Numbered from the stretch's first letter, positions 12,395-24,132 are shown. The stretch: DNA of 64,000 bases from Zeus faber (GCA_960531495.1 OY482862.1:924504-988503); one strand, 5' to 3'. A program made the numbers and translations. The notes: generated by a model from the sequence alone, not told the origin.

Positions 12395-14085
12395 TAACCA
12401 TTAGTTATTTAAAAATGACATTCTCCTATATTTACCTAGTTGTTAAAGCAATGTTCAGAAGCTGAGTTAATGATTACTCACTCATTATCACTCAGGGACA
12501 CTGTTGTTAGAGAACCCTGGAGTGATTATCTTTATGACACTGCTTTTTACAATTGTAGACCTATTCTTTCATCTTCTGATAATGTCTGAGATTAAATTCA
12601 TTAAGCACCCCAGGGATTCACACAGGCCCAAAGGACATTCCTGTTTGCCTGATATCCTGCTGAGAGACATGCCTACTCCTGCATTGCTGAGAAGGTCCGT
12701 GAAGACCTTGTATACAGAGATCCAGTTTGGCCAACATCAGGCTGATTAACTTGGGACATTTTCTGAACAACAAACAAAGTTCTGTTATGTGAAATGAAAT
12801 GGAAGCGTTGACTCCTGCTACTCCTCCCCTCCACCAGCGAACATAAAGTGTTTGCCCTCCAAGTACAGGGAACGCACAATTGAAAAAGCGGTTTTGCACA
12901 GTTGAGGAGCCTAATCAACTGTGCTCCTTTGGACCTACATTCGGTGATGTCATTGCATCAGACAAAACATCAAACTGAATGACTGCAATCTGAATTTTCT
13001 ACTCCAACTGAGAGCTGTGGAATAACTGACCACCTGAAGTCCTGCTGGAAAATTATGTGCGATTACTATAGTGGCTGCTTCTGTGGTTTTTCAGCCATTG
13101 TTTTATCTATCTATTCTGATAGTATAGAGATTATTAAATGTTCTCTAAGAAAAACTACATTCTAGTAAGAATATTGGCAAATTAATTTCCAAAATTGTAG
13201 GAAAAGGTTTGAATAGTTCGTAAATGAAATTATGTAGGAGAAACAGAATTAGGCACAGATTATAGACGAAAGTGATTGCTTCATTGATTTGCAAAAATGT
13301 TAATAGCCCTTGTAGGTTTTAGATGTTCTCAATTTGAATGCTGGCTATGTTATTGATGAGATTGATGAGATAATGGATAGGCCAGTTAGGCGTCTATTAG
13401 ATTGATGACTGCTGAGATCTCAAGCTTATTGTTTGCAGTAATTAACTGTACCTTAGCGGTATAAGTAAGAGTTAATACTGAAAAAAAACAAATAATAAAA
13501 TAGGAACATAGTATTGAACACTAAATCTTTAAATGTCTTGAGATGTGAATCACATTTTTCCTCACCCTCTGTAGTTGCTTAACTTATTGTTGAGGTTACG
13601 TTATTCTTCTGCCACATTACGGAAATGTATTTTGACTGATTTTGAATTTATTAATAGCAGCATACTGATTTAAATATTGATGGTTCATTGATATGCTTGT
13701 GTTGTGGATACATAGGACTTCCTAAAATATTAAGAACAAGATGATCACAGATTTTTTTTTTCCTTAACTCCAGCTGGAACAGAAGAACGTTTATTATTTG
13801 AGTCATGACTTTTTTTTTTATTACAAAAAATTCTCCTCAGGGTCGCACCCTGGCATGGCCTTTCTTGGCTGTAGTGGTTATTGTTGTTTTCGGATCGTGG
13901 AATAAATGCTTGCCCAGACATTAGACAGGGGAACGTTATGTTGTCGGAAACTTGGTACCAGGGTTATTAGGTTGATTACATGCTGTAGCCTTTATCTTGC
14001 TACGAAGCAAACTGGCTAATTTTTCTCAGGCAACACCTCTCCGTCATCAACATGTGCAACTTTCACTTTGCTTACTCCAGCTAAA
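12395..14085 (+). repeat. Unclassified 1.7-kb interspersed repeat, copy A
   Basis: Matches, in reverse complement, several blocks between 31200 and 36085. Matching landmarks include CAATGTTCAGAAGCTGAGTT (12450s), TAATTTCCAAAATTGTAGG (13183 on), ACATAGGACTTCCTAAAATA (13710s) and CAACTTTCACTT (14056 on). Copy A holds about 290 bp (about 13755-14045) that copy B lacks. No convincing reading frame is shared by both copies, so it seems non-coding. In copy B a retroviral envelope remnant lies just past its far end, which hints at a retroelement origin, but this is not proven. Confidence 0.7.
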
Positions 14086-15227
14086 ATGAGTTTGACACCC
14101 TTGCTCTATGGCTTAAAAAGTTTGTTCCTTTTCCTAGCTCCAAGTAGTTATTTCATGTAGAAGCTTGACCTGATGGTCTCTATAGGAAAGAGCTGAACAA
14201 GCTGTTCTTCCCGAGGAGATCCTTCAATATAGCTGTAGCTGGTAATAATTAGTGATCATGTTACATTTTATTCATATTGCTTTAAAGTACTCAAAAAATG
14301 ACATAATGCAAGATTACATTATACACTGGCTAACAATATGAGGACAATGCAATAAGAGAAACAGAAATCAACAGATAATATATACAAATACATAAACAGA
14401 AAGATATTTGGAGCAGTGTTAGATAGATCGATAGATACAGAGGGTAGAAAGATTGCAGTAATAGTACATTCATTTCTGTCAGTTACATATCACTGCTGTA
14501 TATTATAGTGGTGCATGTGTACAGTATGCATATCACAGTGAGTCATAAAACCACAAAGTATTTATTCATGGTGAAATACTGTTGTTAAATGTACACTTAA
14601 GCAGCATTTATTTGCATATTTTGCCTGTCTAAGCATCGACGTTCATGCTTCTATTCTGTACCCCCCTGTCTCCAGGCCTGTTGAGGCTTGGGCTGAAGCT
14701 ACTTACCTCAGATGAGATCGATGCCGTGACCAACAGTAGACACGCACCATTTTCATTAGTGACCAACTCAATACTCGCTCCGCCACAGGAGCAATCAGTG
14801 GATCTGGCAGTAATAAAAAGGCTACGGAATGAGAGTAGTCGGGAGTTATATTCCAAAATATGGTCTGGGCGATAGGTTGATGATAGATTTTGACATTGTA
14901 TTAGCATTATTGGCAACCTGTGTGTTTTCTTAGTCTCTTCAAAATCAGAATCTAATTGACTTTATTTCTCCAGGTGCATTTACATGTACAAACAATAAGC
15001 ATACAAAAGCTTAACAGACTGAGAATTTATTAAAATGTTATTTTTATTTTGATTATAATAAAATTAAATGGATTCGAGTGAAATTGATCTTAATATACAA
15101 ATAGCAAACTAAATATATAGAATATTCAATGCGATAATATGCACAGGATAGGTAGGGGTGTACATTATTATTTTGAACAATTCTATGTGTTTACTAGGTT
15201 AGTAAATGTAATCAATCAATTTAAATA
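14086..15227. other. Intergenic stretch with LINE 3'-end debris
   Basis: No gene. The phrase AAAATCAGAATCTAATTGAC at about 14940, followed by TTTATTTCTCCAGG, resembles the inverted 3' ends of CR1/L2-like fish LINEs. The piece near 14300-14480 (TGCAATAAGAGAAACAGAAA) may belong to the same relic. Confidence 0.35.
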
Positions 15228-16328
15228 CACTACTCACAAAAAGTTAGGGATATTTGGCTTTCGGGTGAAATTTATGGAAAATGTATAAAGTTCACGTGAC
15301 AGTGATATTATATCATGAAAGTAGAGCATTTAAGGAGAACCATGCAATGGTGATTTCCTCATCTCAAACAATTGATTGAAACAAAAGCCAACAACAGTGG
15401 TGGGTAGACCACAACAAAAAATGTCAATGTTTCAACTTGTCATGTGCCCTTGAGCATCAATTACAGCTTGACAAACAACGTCTCATGCTGTTCACAAGTC
15501 GACTTATTGTCTGCTGAGGCCTGGCACCCCCCACTCTTCTTGAAGGGTGGTCCTCCGGTCTTGAGGTTCTGGGGCACAGAGTTACGAGCCTCTACACGGC
15601 AACTCAGCTGATCCCATAGGTTTTCTGTCGGATTCAGGTCTGGAGAAAGTGCAGGCAACTCCATTTGAGGTACCCCAGTCTCCAGCAGCCGTTCCTAATG
15701 ATGCGACCTCAATGAGCTGGAGCATTGTCGTTCATGAAGATGAAATTAGGCCTGTGTTGTTCATAGAGGGGCACAATGACTGGATTAATGATGGATGATG
15801 TTATTCAGGTAGTATGGGCTTGTCACTGTACCATTTACAAAGTGTAGGGCAGTTCTGTATTGACTAGACACACCTGCCCACGCTGTAACACCACCACCAA
15901 AGGCTCTTCTGGTGACAACAGTGGCTGATGCATAGCGCTCTCCTTGACGTCTCCAACATCATTCGCGGCCATCATTTCTGCTCAACATGAATCGACTTTC
16001 ATCAGAGAACAGCACTGAGGCCCACTGGTCTCTCGTCCAGCGTAAATGCTCCCTGGCCCATGCAAGAGGATGATGCCTGTGCCTGGTGGTGTGGTCAGGT
16101 ACCCTTGCAAGTCGTCTAGCAAGTGGACCACACCAATGGTTTCGAAAGGTCTGACGTGACACTTGGGTGCCTCTCACCTCCTTTAAATGTGCCTGGAGTT
16201 GAGTGGCATTCATCATCCGGTTCCGCAGGGCACTGTTCACAATGAAGCACTCATCAGTGTGGGATGTGGCCAAAGGACGTCCACTTCTATGCCTTTCTGT
16301 GACTCTTCCAGTCTCTCTGTATCTCTGG

Positions 16329-16339
16329 AACCTGCTGAT
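16329..16339. repeat. Target site duplication, left copy
   Basis: AACCTGCTGAT, identical to 17265-17275. It flanks the LINE fragment; joining the flanks at one copy gives the expected transposase reading across VISRF. Confidence 0.9.
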
Positions 16340-17264
16340 CTTCTTCTTGTTGTGTCCACAAAACAGTCAGTTACAGGGCTTGGCTAGATGTGGTTCAGCC
16401 ACAGCTGAACACATTGCTGTCCCTTCTCATTAAACTCTGATAAGTCCGATGGTGTGCAGGGCTGTTCCAGCAGCGGACATATCAGGAGGTGCTCCATGGT
16501 CTGTGGTCCAGTTACACAGTCACACACAGCGTCCCCGTCATTCAGGTATCCCCATTTGGCAAGAGTGACTTTTGCACGTCCAACACCAGAACTTAGTCTG
16601 TTAAGGCATTTAGTCTTTCTTGCTTGCTGCATATCGTCGTATCTCTGGTGGGGCTATGCCTGCCAGGATATATAGCCGGTCTGTAGGTGTTGGTTTCAGG
16701 CAGCCAGTGATAAGGCGGGAGCTAGCATTGAGGGCGGGGTCCAACTTCTTGGCATGGGCAGCTGGCTCCCATACTGGGCAGGCATACTCGGCAGCTGAGT
16801 AGCAGAGAGCCAGTGCGGTTGCTTTCAGAGTCTGTGAGTTAGCACCCCAGGTTGTTCCTCGCACTCACTTTACACTTGGTCTTCTCAATGTGGGTCTTAA
16901 AAGAGAGGCATCTGTCCAGGGTTACCCCTAGGTAGACCGGGTGCTCACAGTGTTCGAGGGAGGTTCCTGACCAGTTGACCTTCAGTTGGCGCTTGGCTTC
17001 ACGATTTCTCAGGTGGAAGGCACACACCTGTGTCTTAGATGGATTTGCACATAGGTGGTTCTCTTCATAGTAAGGTGTTAGCTCTGCCAGAGCATTGGAG
17101 AGTCTGTCTTCCACAACTTTGAAGTCAGTGGCTTGTGCACCTATGCCAAGGTCGTCTGCATAGATGAAGCGGCGAGTGTCTGCACTTTTGGGTTGGTCAT
17201 TGGTGTAGATGTTAAAGAGAAGTGGTGCAAGCACACTTCCCTGTGGAAGGCCATTCTTGAGTCT
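16340..17264 (-). mobile_element. 5'-truncated LINE fragment inserted in Tc1
   Basis: Non-LTR retrotransposon ORF2 tail on the minus strand. It has the reverse transcriptase motif FIYADDLGIGAQ, the phrase YLGVTLDRCLSFKTHI, and downstream a C-terminal zinc-finger-like region CDCVTGPQTMEHLLICPLL, the arrangement seen in Jockey/I-like LINEs. Its 3' end is a short AAG-rich tail (plus-strand CTTCTTCTT at 16340). It is bounded by an 11-bp duplication of the Tc1 coding sequence, AACCTGCTGAT, at 16329-16339 and 17265-17275. 5' truncation is normal for target-primed reverse transcription. Confidence 0.88.
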
Positions 17265-17275
17265 AACCTGCTGAT
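17265..17275. repeat. Target site duplication, right copy
   Basis: AACCTGCTGAT, the second copy of the 11-bp duplication around the LINE insertion. Confidence 0.9.
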
Positions 17276-17687
17276 GACACTCGGTGACACTCTAAGCTCA
17301 GTGGCCACTTCCCTCTGAGAACATCCTGTTTGAAGCCTCACAATGGCGAGGTACTGTTGATAAGTTGTTAGGTGTCGTCTTGGTCTCATGATGTCAAAAT
17401 GTGAACAGCATGATGAAGAGGACTGTTTAAATACCAATTCTAATTGAAGCAGGAAATGTATTGGTCGATTCATGGATCAAACACCTGTTCTGAATTTTGC
17501 TGTTCAGCTCCTTGTTAGAGAACAGCAAGTTGTGCAAAAAGTACTGAAACATTGAACAGTTGGACATGTGCATTCAAACCTTTAGAGAAGGTCAAATTAA
17601 GTTCACCTGTAAAGATTATAGTGCATTTTAGGCTCATCCAGAAATTTCACCCAAAAGCTGAATATCCCTAACTTTTTGTGAGTAGTG

Positions 17688-18415
17688 TAAGTGTATCTTA
17701 GAGCAAAAGGATATAAAACTGCTTAAATGTGAATGTATATTTGTGTTATTTATTGTGTAAAGTTAAGCAACACTCTAACTCACACTCTCAAGCCTAATTT
17801 GCCTTAAAAAAAACATTTGACGACAGTGCACAGTTTCACAGACACATGCATGCAGTCGCTGCCCCCACAAGATGTGCTTTTGCAGTGTGCGACCGACAGT
17901 CATAGGAAATTAATAGGTTCTACACTTTGGTCAAATGGATGGAGAACAAGTGTCATATCAAACTCTTACCATATGTTATTTTATGTTATCTTTGCTAACT
18001 TAATAATAAATAAAATTGTGTCTTATGTTATCACAATTGATCTCATATGCCATCTGATCTTGATCTTATCTTAATCTTCATCTTATTGTATCTTTACCTA
18101 AATGTCGTTTATTGTGCGTGTTTGTGGTTCATAGCAGATCAAGGTGATAGTGAAATAAAGTGAAAGACACCATCTGCCACCTCGTTGTTGTTTTCTCAAT
18201 TGCATCAGTGACTCTTATGCTAGAGTTAACTGAGCAGTCAGAAAGCATCCAAGCCTGCTGTCAAGCAGGCTTGGATGCTTTCAGACCTGACAGACAGCGT
18301 TAGAGTTGTCATCTGGGGGTTGATTGAAGACTGGTGGGGGGGGAACAGCACCGTCACACACACAAAGAAAATATAAATGGATGCTTTTGTTATGACCTAT
18401 AACATCCTATCTGTC
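17688..18415. other. AT-rich stretch with one perfect hairpin
   Basis: No gene recognised. The only notable structure is the 19-bp inverted repeat at 18241-18282. Confidence 0.5.
18241..18282. repeat. Perfect 19-bp inverted repeat with 4-nt loop
   Basis: Arms GAAAGCATCCAAGCCTGCT and its exact reverse complement are separated by GTCA. A transcript would fold into a 19-bp stem. Pairing beyond the arms is weak. It could be a small hairpin RNA, a MITE relic or an inverted duplication; the sequence alone does not decide. Confidence 0.85.
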
Positions 18416-18910
18416 TGTCATGGATCCTCCCTGATCTCCCAGTATTTGTGTTTTCATGTCTTATTTTCATCTGGTCATTTCCTCATGCCAAGTCACTAAC
18501 CTCCAAGGTCATTCAAATCTGGCCATTCCCTTTTGCTGTCACTCCCTTTCCTTCACATGGTTGCCCCCGCCTACAGCTCATTCCCTCATTCATCCCCCAG
18601 TATAAATACCAGTCCACTTCCCTTTGTTCTCTGCCAGATTGTCTCTTGCATTGTACTGAGCTTTCCCACACAGCTATCTGTTGCCTGTTGCCTGTACCTT
18701 CTGATCTACCTTTTTTGATTCTTTGCCTGTTTTCATGGACCCTGATTATCTGCATGTTCCCTGCTGGATAAGTTTGCCTTCTCTGACTGATCTCATGGTT
18801 TTGACCTCTGCATGTTTTTCTGGAATAAACCTTGTGGACATGGCCTTCTTACCTGATTGTTTTTGTGTTGTGCTTATAGGTTCACATCTGTTCTGAGTCA
18901 CTGAGCGTCA
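18416..18910 (+). mobile_element. Probable solo LTR of a Gypsy-type element
   Basis: Begins TGTCATGGATCC and can end GAGCGTCA, as expected for LTR ends. It contains a TATA-like GTATAAATACC near 18600 and a polyadenylation-type GGAATAAACC near 18822. This spacing fits U3-R-U5. No internal region and no clear target duplication were seen, so the borders are tentative. Confidence 0.45.
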
Positions 18911-20329
18911 CTCTATTTACTTTGTATCTGAATGCAACTTAAACTGCACTGGATGAAAATCTTGTCTTGCACACGGAACAGAAACTGTCTAATTTGTGGC
19001 CTCTACAATTCCATAACACCGACGATGCCATCACAGAGCATTCAGGCAAGAAAAGACCTCAAATATATCCTGGAAGCATACAAATGTCTATGCTATAAAA
19101 GAGACGCAGTTGCAAGAAACTGAGAATGTGTCCCTGTTATGCACAGGTTTTTTTGTTCAATAAGGAAAAACAGTAAAATAAATACATTTAAAATAAAAAC
19201 TTTTATTTGGAGGAACAAGGCTACCACACATCCATGTCCATACTGCAATAAAATATTTGGATCTCACGTTTGCCACTGCAACCACCTGAAGACCCCACAG
19301 GTAGACAACCCCCATGGAGAACAATCATACTTGACCTTGAGTGATCACTGATCACATTTATGATACTGTATCTCAGCATGGTTGTGATGTGGGGTCCAAT
19401 ATTCAGAGTTCCGATTCAAATGGAATATTGCAGTTGGAACTCTGAAAAATCCAACCCCTTACTTGGAAAAGTACAAACGAATATCAATTGAAGTTGGAAT
19501 TCTAAGTGGGAATTTTGGGCCCAAGTAGTGAAGACAAACAGTTGGATTGGTATGAATACACATAGTAGTACACATAGATAGTCTTGCAACTCCTCTGCAG
19601 ATGCACGTATTCACAAGCGTGCTAAACAAACCCAAATTTGCTACGGGTGACCATGTTTTCCTGAACAAAGCCCATTGAACACATTTAGCTCAGAAGTAGG
19701 AACTACCAACTCTGAACTACCGACTTCTGACTTCTAATGGAAAGACTGCAGGCCAACCGCTGAAGATAATCGCAACACTTTCTCTCGTGTGCTATCGTCT
19801 AAATGTAGATGCTCTACCTGACAATAAGAGCATCCCACAGGCCGAACCTGGCTCTCTTTTACAAGTTGTTGGATTTTTTCATTGCCATGGTTGATGATGG
19901 AAATCCACCCCATACACAGCCACTGTTTTTCATCTGAGTTTGGGGGGGGGGGGGGTCCTGTTGATCTTGTCAAACACAAGCTTGCAGTACAACAGGTCTG
20001 GATGTCTTCTGAGCAACCAGATAGGTTTGAGTTGGGATAAGCCACCATGGAGAACATAACAGAATTACCAGTTATTAGACCAACAGGAAGTCCCTTATTT
20101 GTGCTATTCTGTCTTTCCCAATCATGCTCTCGCAATGTATTGCTTTATGTGTAGCAGGCCAACTTTTGTCCCTGGCCCAAATATGGTCCGCAAATAAATG
20201 TAGATTGGTCCTTTGAATAAGATAGGTTAGCAATAACACAAATTATTGAATGTCCTCCAATTAAAAAGAGGCAGTGGTTTTTTTTTTACTAAAATCGTTG
20301 AGGAAAATGTTGTGAATTTCACCTAGAGT
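18911..20329. other. Intergenic stretch without a recognised gene
   Basis: Contains a G-run at about 19943-19954. One minus-strand open frame (20135-19734) has no domain I can recognise. Nothing else could be supported. Confidence 0.45.
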
Positions 20330-20592
20330 TGTAAGAGGAAACATCGTTGTTGAATCGTTTGACTCTCAAGTAAATCCTTCTATTTTGTGTGTCACCAGGA
20401 GGACAATGCCAGCAAGAGACAGGAATGCTGCTAATGCCCTGTACTGGGAAGAAGCTTAATTGTTTTTGCTCCCCCACCCTTTCCCTGCTCACGATTTAAA
20501 TAAATGGACTTCAGTTGATTAACCCTGAAAACGCTTACCTCTGAGCCTCATTTCCCCACCGAGGTCAACATCATAGGACTAGGCGTGCCACA
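20330..20592 (+). repeat. 5' LTR of the Gmr1-like Gypsy
   Basis: Starts TGTAAGAGGAAACA and ends near GTGCCACA. It aligns along its length with 24133-24401, sharing GGGAAGAAGCTTAATTG and GGACTTCAGTTGATTAACCC. Confidence 0.85.
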
Positions 20593-20639
20593 TATTGTGG
20601 AGAATGTGGGCGTAAAGGATCTCTACCCCTCTCAGAAAA

Positions 20640-21110
20640 TGGAGGAAGCGATTGAAATGCTGGTGAAGGGCCTGGCTGAGCTATAAGCAGCCATGGCGAG
20701 GCTGGCCTGGAGGGAGACCACAGAGCAGGACAGGCCCAGGGCGCCCAGAGAGGTACTCACCAAAATGTTACCTGAAGATGACATGGAGGCCTTTCTCGAT
20801 GTCTTTGAAAGGGTGCACTGGCCTCTGGAGGAGTGGGGAGGCATCCTCGCCCCATTTCTGAAGGGGGAAGCTCATGGGGCTTGCCATTCCACCAAACCTG
20901 CCTGGCCCCGACTTGAAGACCTGTCTTGCAGAGCCAGGAGGTGGCTGGCGGAGGGGAATGGCCCATCTTTTGTGGAGAAGGTGTTCCTGGGCCTCCGGGC
21001 ACTACCCACTGGAGCCAAAGGGTATGCTGTGCAGACAGCCCCTAACACTGTAGAAGCCTTGATTGAGCTGCTTGAGAACCACCATGTTACACAGGAGATG
21101 ATGCAGGCAA
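20640..21110 (+). mobile_element. Gag region of the Gmr1-like Gypsy (fossil)
   Basis: Reads RAPREVLTKMLPEDDMEAFL, then DVFERV, then EEWGGILAPFLKGEAHGA. This is the capsid-type segment shared by SCAN-related Gypsy gag proteins of vertebrates. Broken. Confidence 0.75.
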
Positions 21111-21114
21111 AGAT

Positions 21115-21288
21115 TAAACAGTCTTTATTTGTCACACAACACACTACAACACATGCTTTGGATGGTGGCCGGTGAAATGGTTCCTCTGCATTTAACCCAT
21201 CCTGGCTTGTCCTTCCTCCGGGGCCACAGCCAGGAGCAGTGGGCAGCATACGTGGACGCGCCCGGGGACCAGGTGATAAGTGTCCACC
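21115..21288 (-). mobile_element. SINE fragment inside gag region
   Basis: Very similar to 34250-34440: GTCTTTATTTGTCACACAAC, GATGGTGGCCGGTGAAATGG, CCAGGAGCAGTGGGCAGC and GGGGACCAGGTGATAAGTGT occur in the same order. It is the 3' half of the tRNA-headed SINE seen whole at 34235-34668, inserted in reverse. Confidence 0.8.
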
Positions 21289-21711
21289 CCCGGACAGCTC
21301 CAACCCGGCGGCGCTGATCCCTAATTACTCCGGACTACAGGAGATGCTACTCCTGTGGCCGCGAGAGAGACATCGCCTGGACTGCCCAGAACAGAATGTT
21401 CCCATGCCCACTGTAACCTTTGGTGGGGAAAAAAAACTGCTTGTAACCTCTGTCTGGGCACATTAGGATGTAGAGAAGCCCAGTATTCCGGTTAAAATAG
21501 CCAATAAGAACACAGAAGCTCTCCTAGACTCCAATAGTGGAGTCAGTTTAATTCGAGCTGAATTTGCTGGCGAGCTGATCCAGGAAAGGGTCACGGTATC
21601 TGGGCACGTGAAGGCCTGCTTCAGCGGCCCTTAGCTTGGAAACCTCCACGGACAAGGCAGACCCCGACAGAAGCTGAGCACGCCTCAGAAGGGGAGACCA
21701 CAGCCACAGGC

Positions 21712-21732
21712 CCCCCCCCCCCCCCCCCCCCC
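21712..21732. repeat. Poly-C run
   Basis: About 20 consecutive C. Confidence 0.95.
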
Positions 21733-22049
21733 AGCTGAACCCTTCTTCCCAACAGAAGGCGAGCCCAGTGAGATTTTTGCGGCGTACCCTCAGGCTATCC
21801 CAGCCAAGCCCACCCGACCGGGCAGCTTTGAGGTGTCCCAACTTGAACCAAGCCCTCCGGGATGTACAGGTCATTGATGGATCACTGCAGCCAGGTGTCA
21901 GTAAAGCCTCTAATCCTCTCTTTTTAATATAACCAAAGGCTTGTTATACAGGGGCGTTAAAATGGGGGGTGGATTAACCAGCTACTCGTACCCAAAGCAT
22001 ATGTCCCTGGCCTACACCCACCTATTCGGTGCCCACCTCAGGGTGGAGA

Positions 22050-22700
22050 AGACCCTGGAGAGGGTCTTTGCAGGGTTCTACTGGCCGGGTGTAAGATGAG
22101 CAGTCCAGGACTAATGCAGACGCTGGGAAGCCTGCCAGCTTAATAGCCCAAAGCCACAGTACCAGAGCCCCCTCAAACCACTACCAATCATTGAAACCCC
22201 CTTTGAACACCTGGCCATGGACATAGTAGGACCCTTGCCCCGAACCACTCGGGGACACCACTTTATCCTGCTTATCTTGGATTATGCACACCCGGTTTCC
22301 AGAGGCCATTCCTCTACGCACTAGTGGTACTCTTGCTGTTTTCCAGAGTGGCCAGGGGCCATCCTGTTTCAGGACTAGGGTAATGCAGGAGCTCTGTAAA
22401 AAACCTCATGGTGAAGCAACTGTGTACATCGGTGTACCGCCCCCATACACACAGCTCAGTGGAGTAATTTAACAGAACCCTAAAAAGCATGCTGCGTAAA
22501 GTAATCAATGAAAATGTTAAACTGGGACCAGCTATTGCCACATGTGCCTTTTGCCATCAGGAAAGTGCCCCAGAGCTCCACAGGGTTCTCCCCATTCAAC
22601 TGTTGTATGGTCGCAGACCTTGGGGAATCCTCGACCTGGCCAAAGAAGCCTGGGAGAACGATCTGTCCACCTACAGGTCAGTGATGGCCCGTCTTGCCGG
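22050..22700 (+). mobile_element. Integrase region of the Gmr1-like Gypsy (fossil)
   Basis: Shows IETPFEHLAMDIVGPLPRTT followed by RGHHFILLILDYA, the start of a Gypsy integrase core, and downstream a HQESAPELHR-like phrase. Broken. It precedes the RNase H remnant in the same element. Confidence 0.75.
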
Positions 22701-22709
22701 GGCTGGTTA

Positions 22710-23600
22710 GGCGTCCTGTCTGTGACCTGGCCAGGCTCAGGTTCCCGCCTGTGTGTGCTCGGTGCGGGGCTCACTATGTAGTCTCCTTTGGTGGGGGGCG
22801 GACTCCTGTCATCGCACAGGGTGTCCTGGGTACCTGTTCTCTGGCACTCTGTGTGCAGGGCACTCGTCACTGGTGGGGTGGGCGTGGGCGGGAGTGTCGT
22901 CTGCTGCCCTCTTTTCTGTGGTCCACATGCGCAGTGGCTGGAGGTTGACCAGGGGCCTGATGGGGGCGTAAAGCTGCCCGGTATGGCAGAGGCGCATGGC
23001 AGGCAACTCTGTGCGCGTGGCTGGTTGCTGTAGGTTGGGTGCCTCCGGGTATGGGGGGTGGGTCCAAGGGGGGGTCCGCATGGCTCCCTGGCATGCTGCG
23101 CCCCTGCGTTGATCTGGTTGCACTTCGCCTATCTCTCCCAATGCCAGAGCTCATACTCAGTACATAGACCACACAATTGGCCTAGGGCTTGCGGGATGGG
23201 TGGGATGCAAGCTATGTGGGTGGCGATGTGGCGGGCGGCTGCAATCTTGCCCGTCACACTCCTGCCTTGCACACCACTCCTACTCCAAACAACACTCCAA
23301 ACGGGGATGGTAGCTCAGGCGGTAGAGCTGGTGGTCTAGTGATGTAAAGGTTACTGGTTCGATCCCAGGCTCCTCTTCCTAGCATGCTGTAGTGTCCTTG
23401 AGCAAGACACTTAACCCCTAATTGCTCCTGATGGCTGCGTCCGTCGGTGTTTGAACAATTGTAAGTCGCTTTGGATAAAAGCGTCTGCTAAATGACTAAA
23501 TGTAAATGTAAATGTAACACTCCACCAGCACAGGGCTCGGGGCTTTCCTGCGGCCGTGGGGTGTCTGTGCAGTTGCGGGACTCCGATGGCTTTGGGCAAT
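22710..23600 (+). repeat. GC-rich unclassified repeat, copy 1 (split by SINE)
   Basis: A G-rich segment interrupts the Gypsy fossil. Two blocks match the right end of the window: CCTAGGGCTTGCGGGATGGG (23180s) matches 62797 on, and GCTCGGGGCTTTCCTGCGGC (23534 on) matches 63631 on. The family is not known to me and shows no domain. The SINE at 23300-23515 lies inside it. Confidence 0.65.
23300..23515 (+). mobile_element. tRNA-derived SINE with L2-like tail
   Basis: A 216-bp element with a tRNA-like head: A-box-like TAGCTCAGGCGGTAGAGC and B-box GGTTCGATCCC. The 3' part GTAAGTCGCTTTGGATAAAA then GCGTCTGCTAAATGAC is the LINE-derived tail common to many fish SINEs. It ends in repeated TGTAAA. A perfect 9-bp duplication AACACTCCA flanks it (23291-23299 and 23516-23524). 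It is transcribed by RNA polymerase III in related families and relies on a partner LINE. A second copy lies at 61491-61676. Confidence 0.93.
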
Positions 23601-23830
23601 ATGCGCTGCTTGGAGGTGCCACAACATAGTGCCGACGATGGTTTATTAATGAACCATGCACCCCATAGATGGATGGCTACCAACAAACATCGCAATGCCC
23701 ATATCACACACTGGTTCCTGGAATTACAGGTGGGTTTTTTTTTGGTGAAACAAAAAAAGTATCCTGGGATACTACATGGCAATGCAGATGCCCTGTCTCG
23801 GAGACACGAGTGCCTCTGGGTGGACGTCCC
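23590..23830 (+). mobile_element. RNase H end of the Gmr1-like Gypsy (fossil)
   Basis: Reads NAHITHWFLELQ followed shortly by HGNADALSRRH, the hallmark end of a Gypsy RNase H domain. Its position after integrase gives the unusual domain order of this element. Broken. Confidence 0.75.
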
Positions 23831-24132
23831 CTGCACGGCATGGAGCTGGGGAGGGGGATATGTGGTGTTCCCTTGGGTCAAACCACTGGAGGGAGCCATA
23901 GAAGAGGGCGGCACCCAGCTAGGAAAGGCTGCCAGCTGGGGATCATTGTGGAAAACAGGTACTGTATATCCAATGGTGGTGGCTGCAAACATGGAGAAAC
24001 CAAGCTGGGCATTCAGCGATCAAGGGGCCAGCCTACAAAGGGAGAGAGGACCCACCCTTTGCAAGAGAAGGATACCAGAGTCAGTGTGTGGTGAGCCTCC
24101 CTCAGCTATTGTAAAGGGTTAAATATACTATA

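Larger units (their letters stand above)
15461..17394 (-). pseudogene. Tc1-like transposase, interrupted
   Basis: The N-terminal part (from about 17390) starts MRPRRHLTTYQQYLAIVRL and carries the helix-turn-helix phrase CSQREVATELRVSPSVISR. It is cut by the LINE insertion at 17264. The remainder resumes below 16340 with RFQRYRETGRVTEKHRSGRP, passes the first catalytic aspartate in VLFSDESRFML, and ends with ALSPDLNPTENLWDQL, which holds the glutamate. Stops and frame changes in the middle and C-terminal part add to the damage. The sequence is a plain DNA-transposon relic. Confidence 0.85.
15228..17687 (-). mobile_element. Tc1-like DNA transposon, third lineage, split by a LINE
   Basis: Terminal inverted repeats begin CACTACTCACAAAAAGTTAG at both ends and stay similar for about 45 bp (GGGATATT then GGGTGAAATTT). 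TA dinucleotides flank both ends (15226-15227 and 17688-17689). The element would be about 1.5 kb without the 925-bp LINE piece at 16340-17264. The transposase runs on the minus strand and is dead. Confidence 0.9.

Noticed and set aside
19734-20135. A 133-aa minus-strand frame with some cysteines
   Set aside because: No family recognised, a poly-G run inside it, and no exon borders; not enough to call a gene.
23300-23372. Possible tRNA gene with A and B boxes
   Set aside because: It is the head of a SINE with a LINE-like tail and target duplications.
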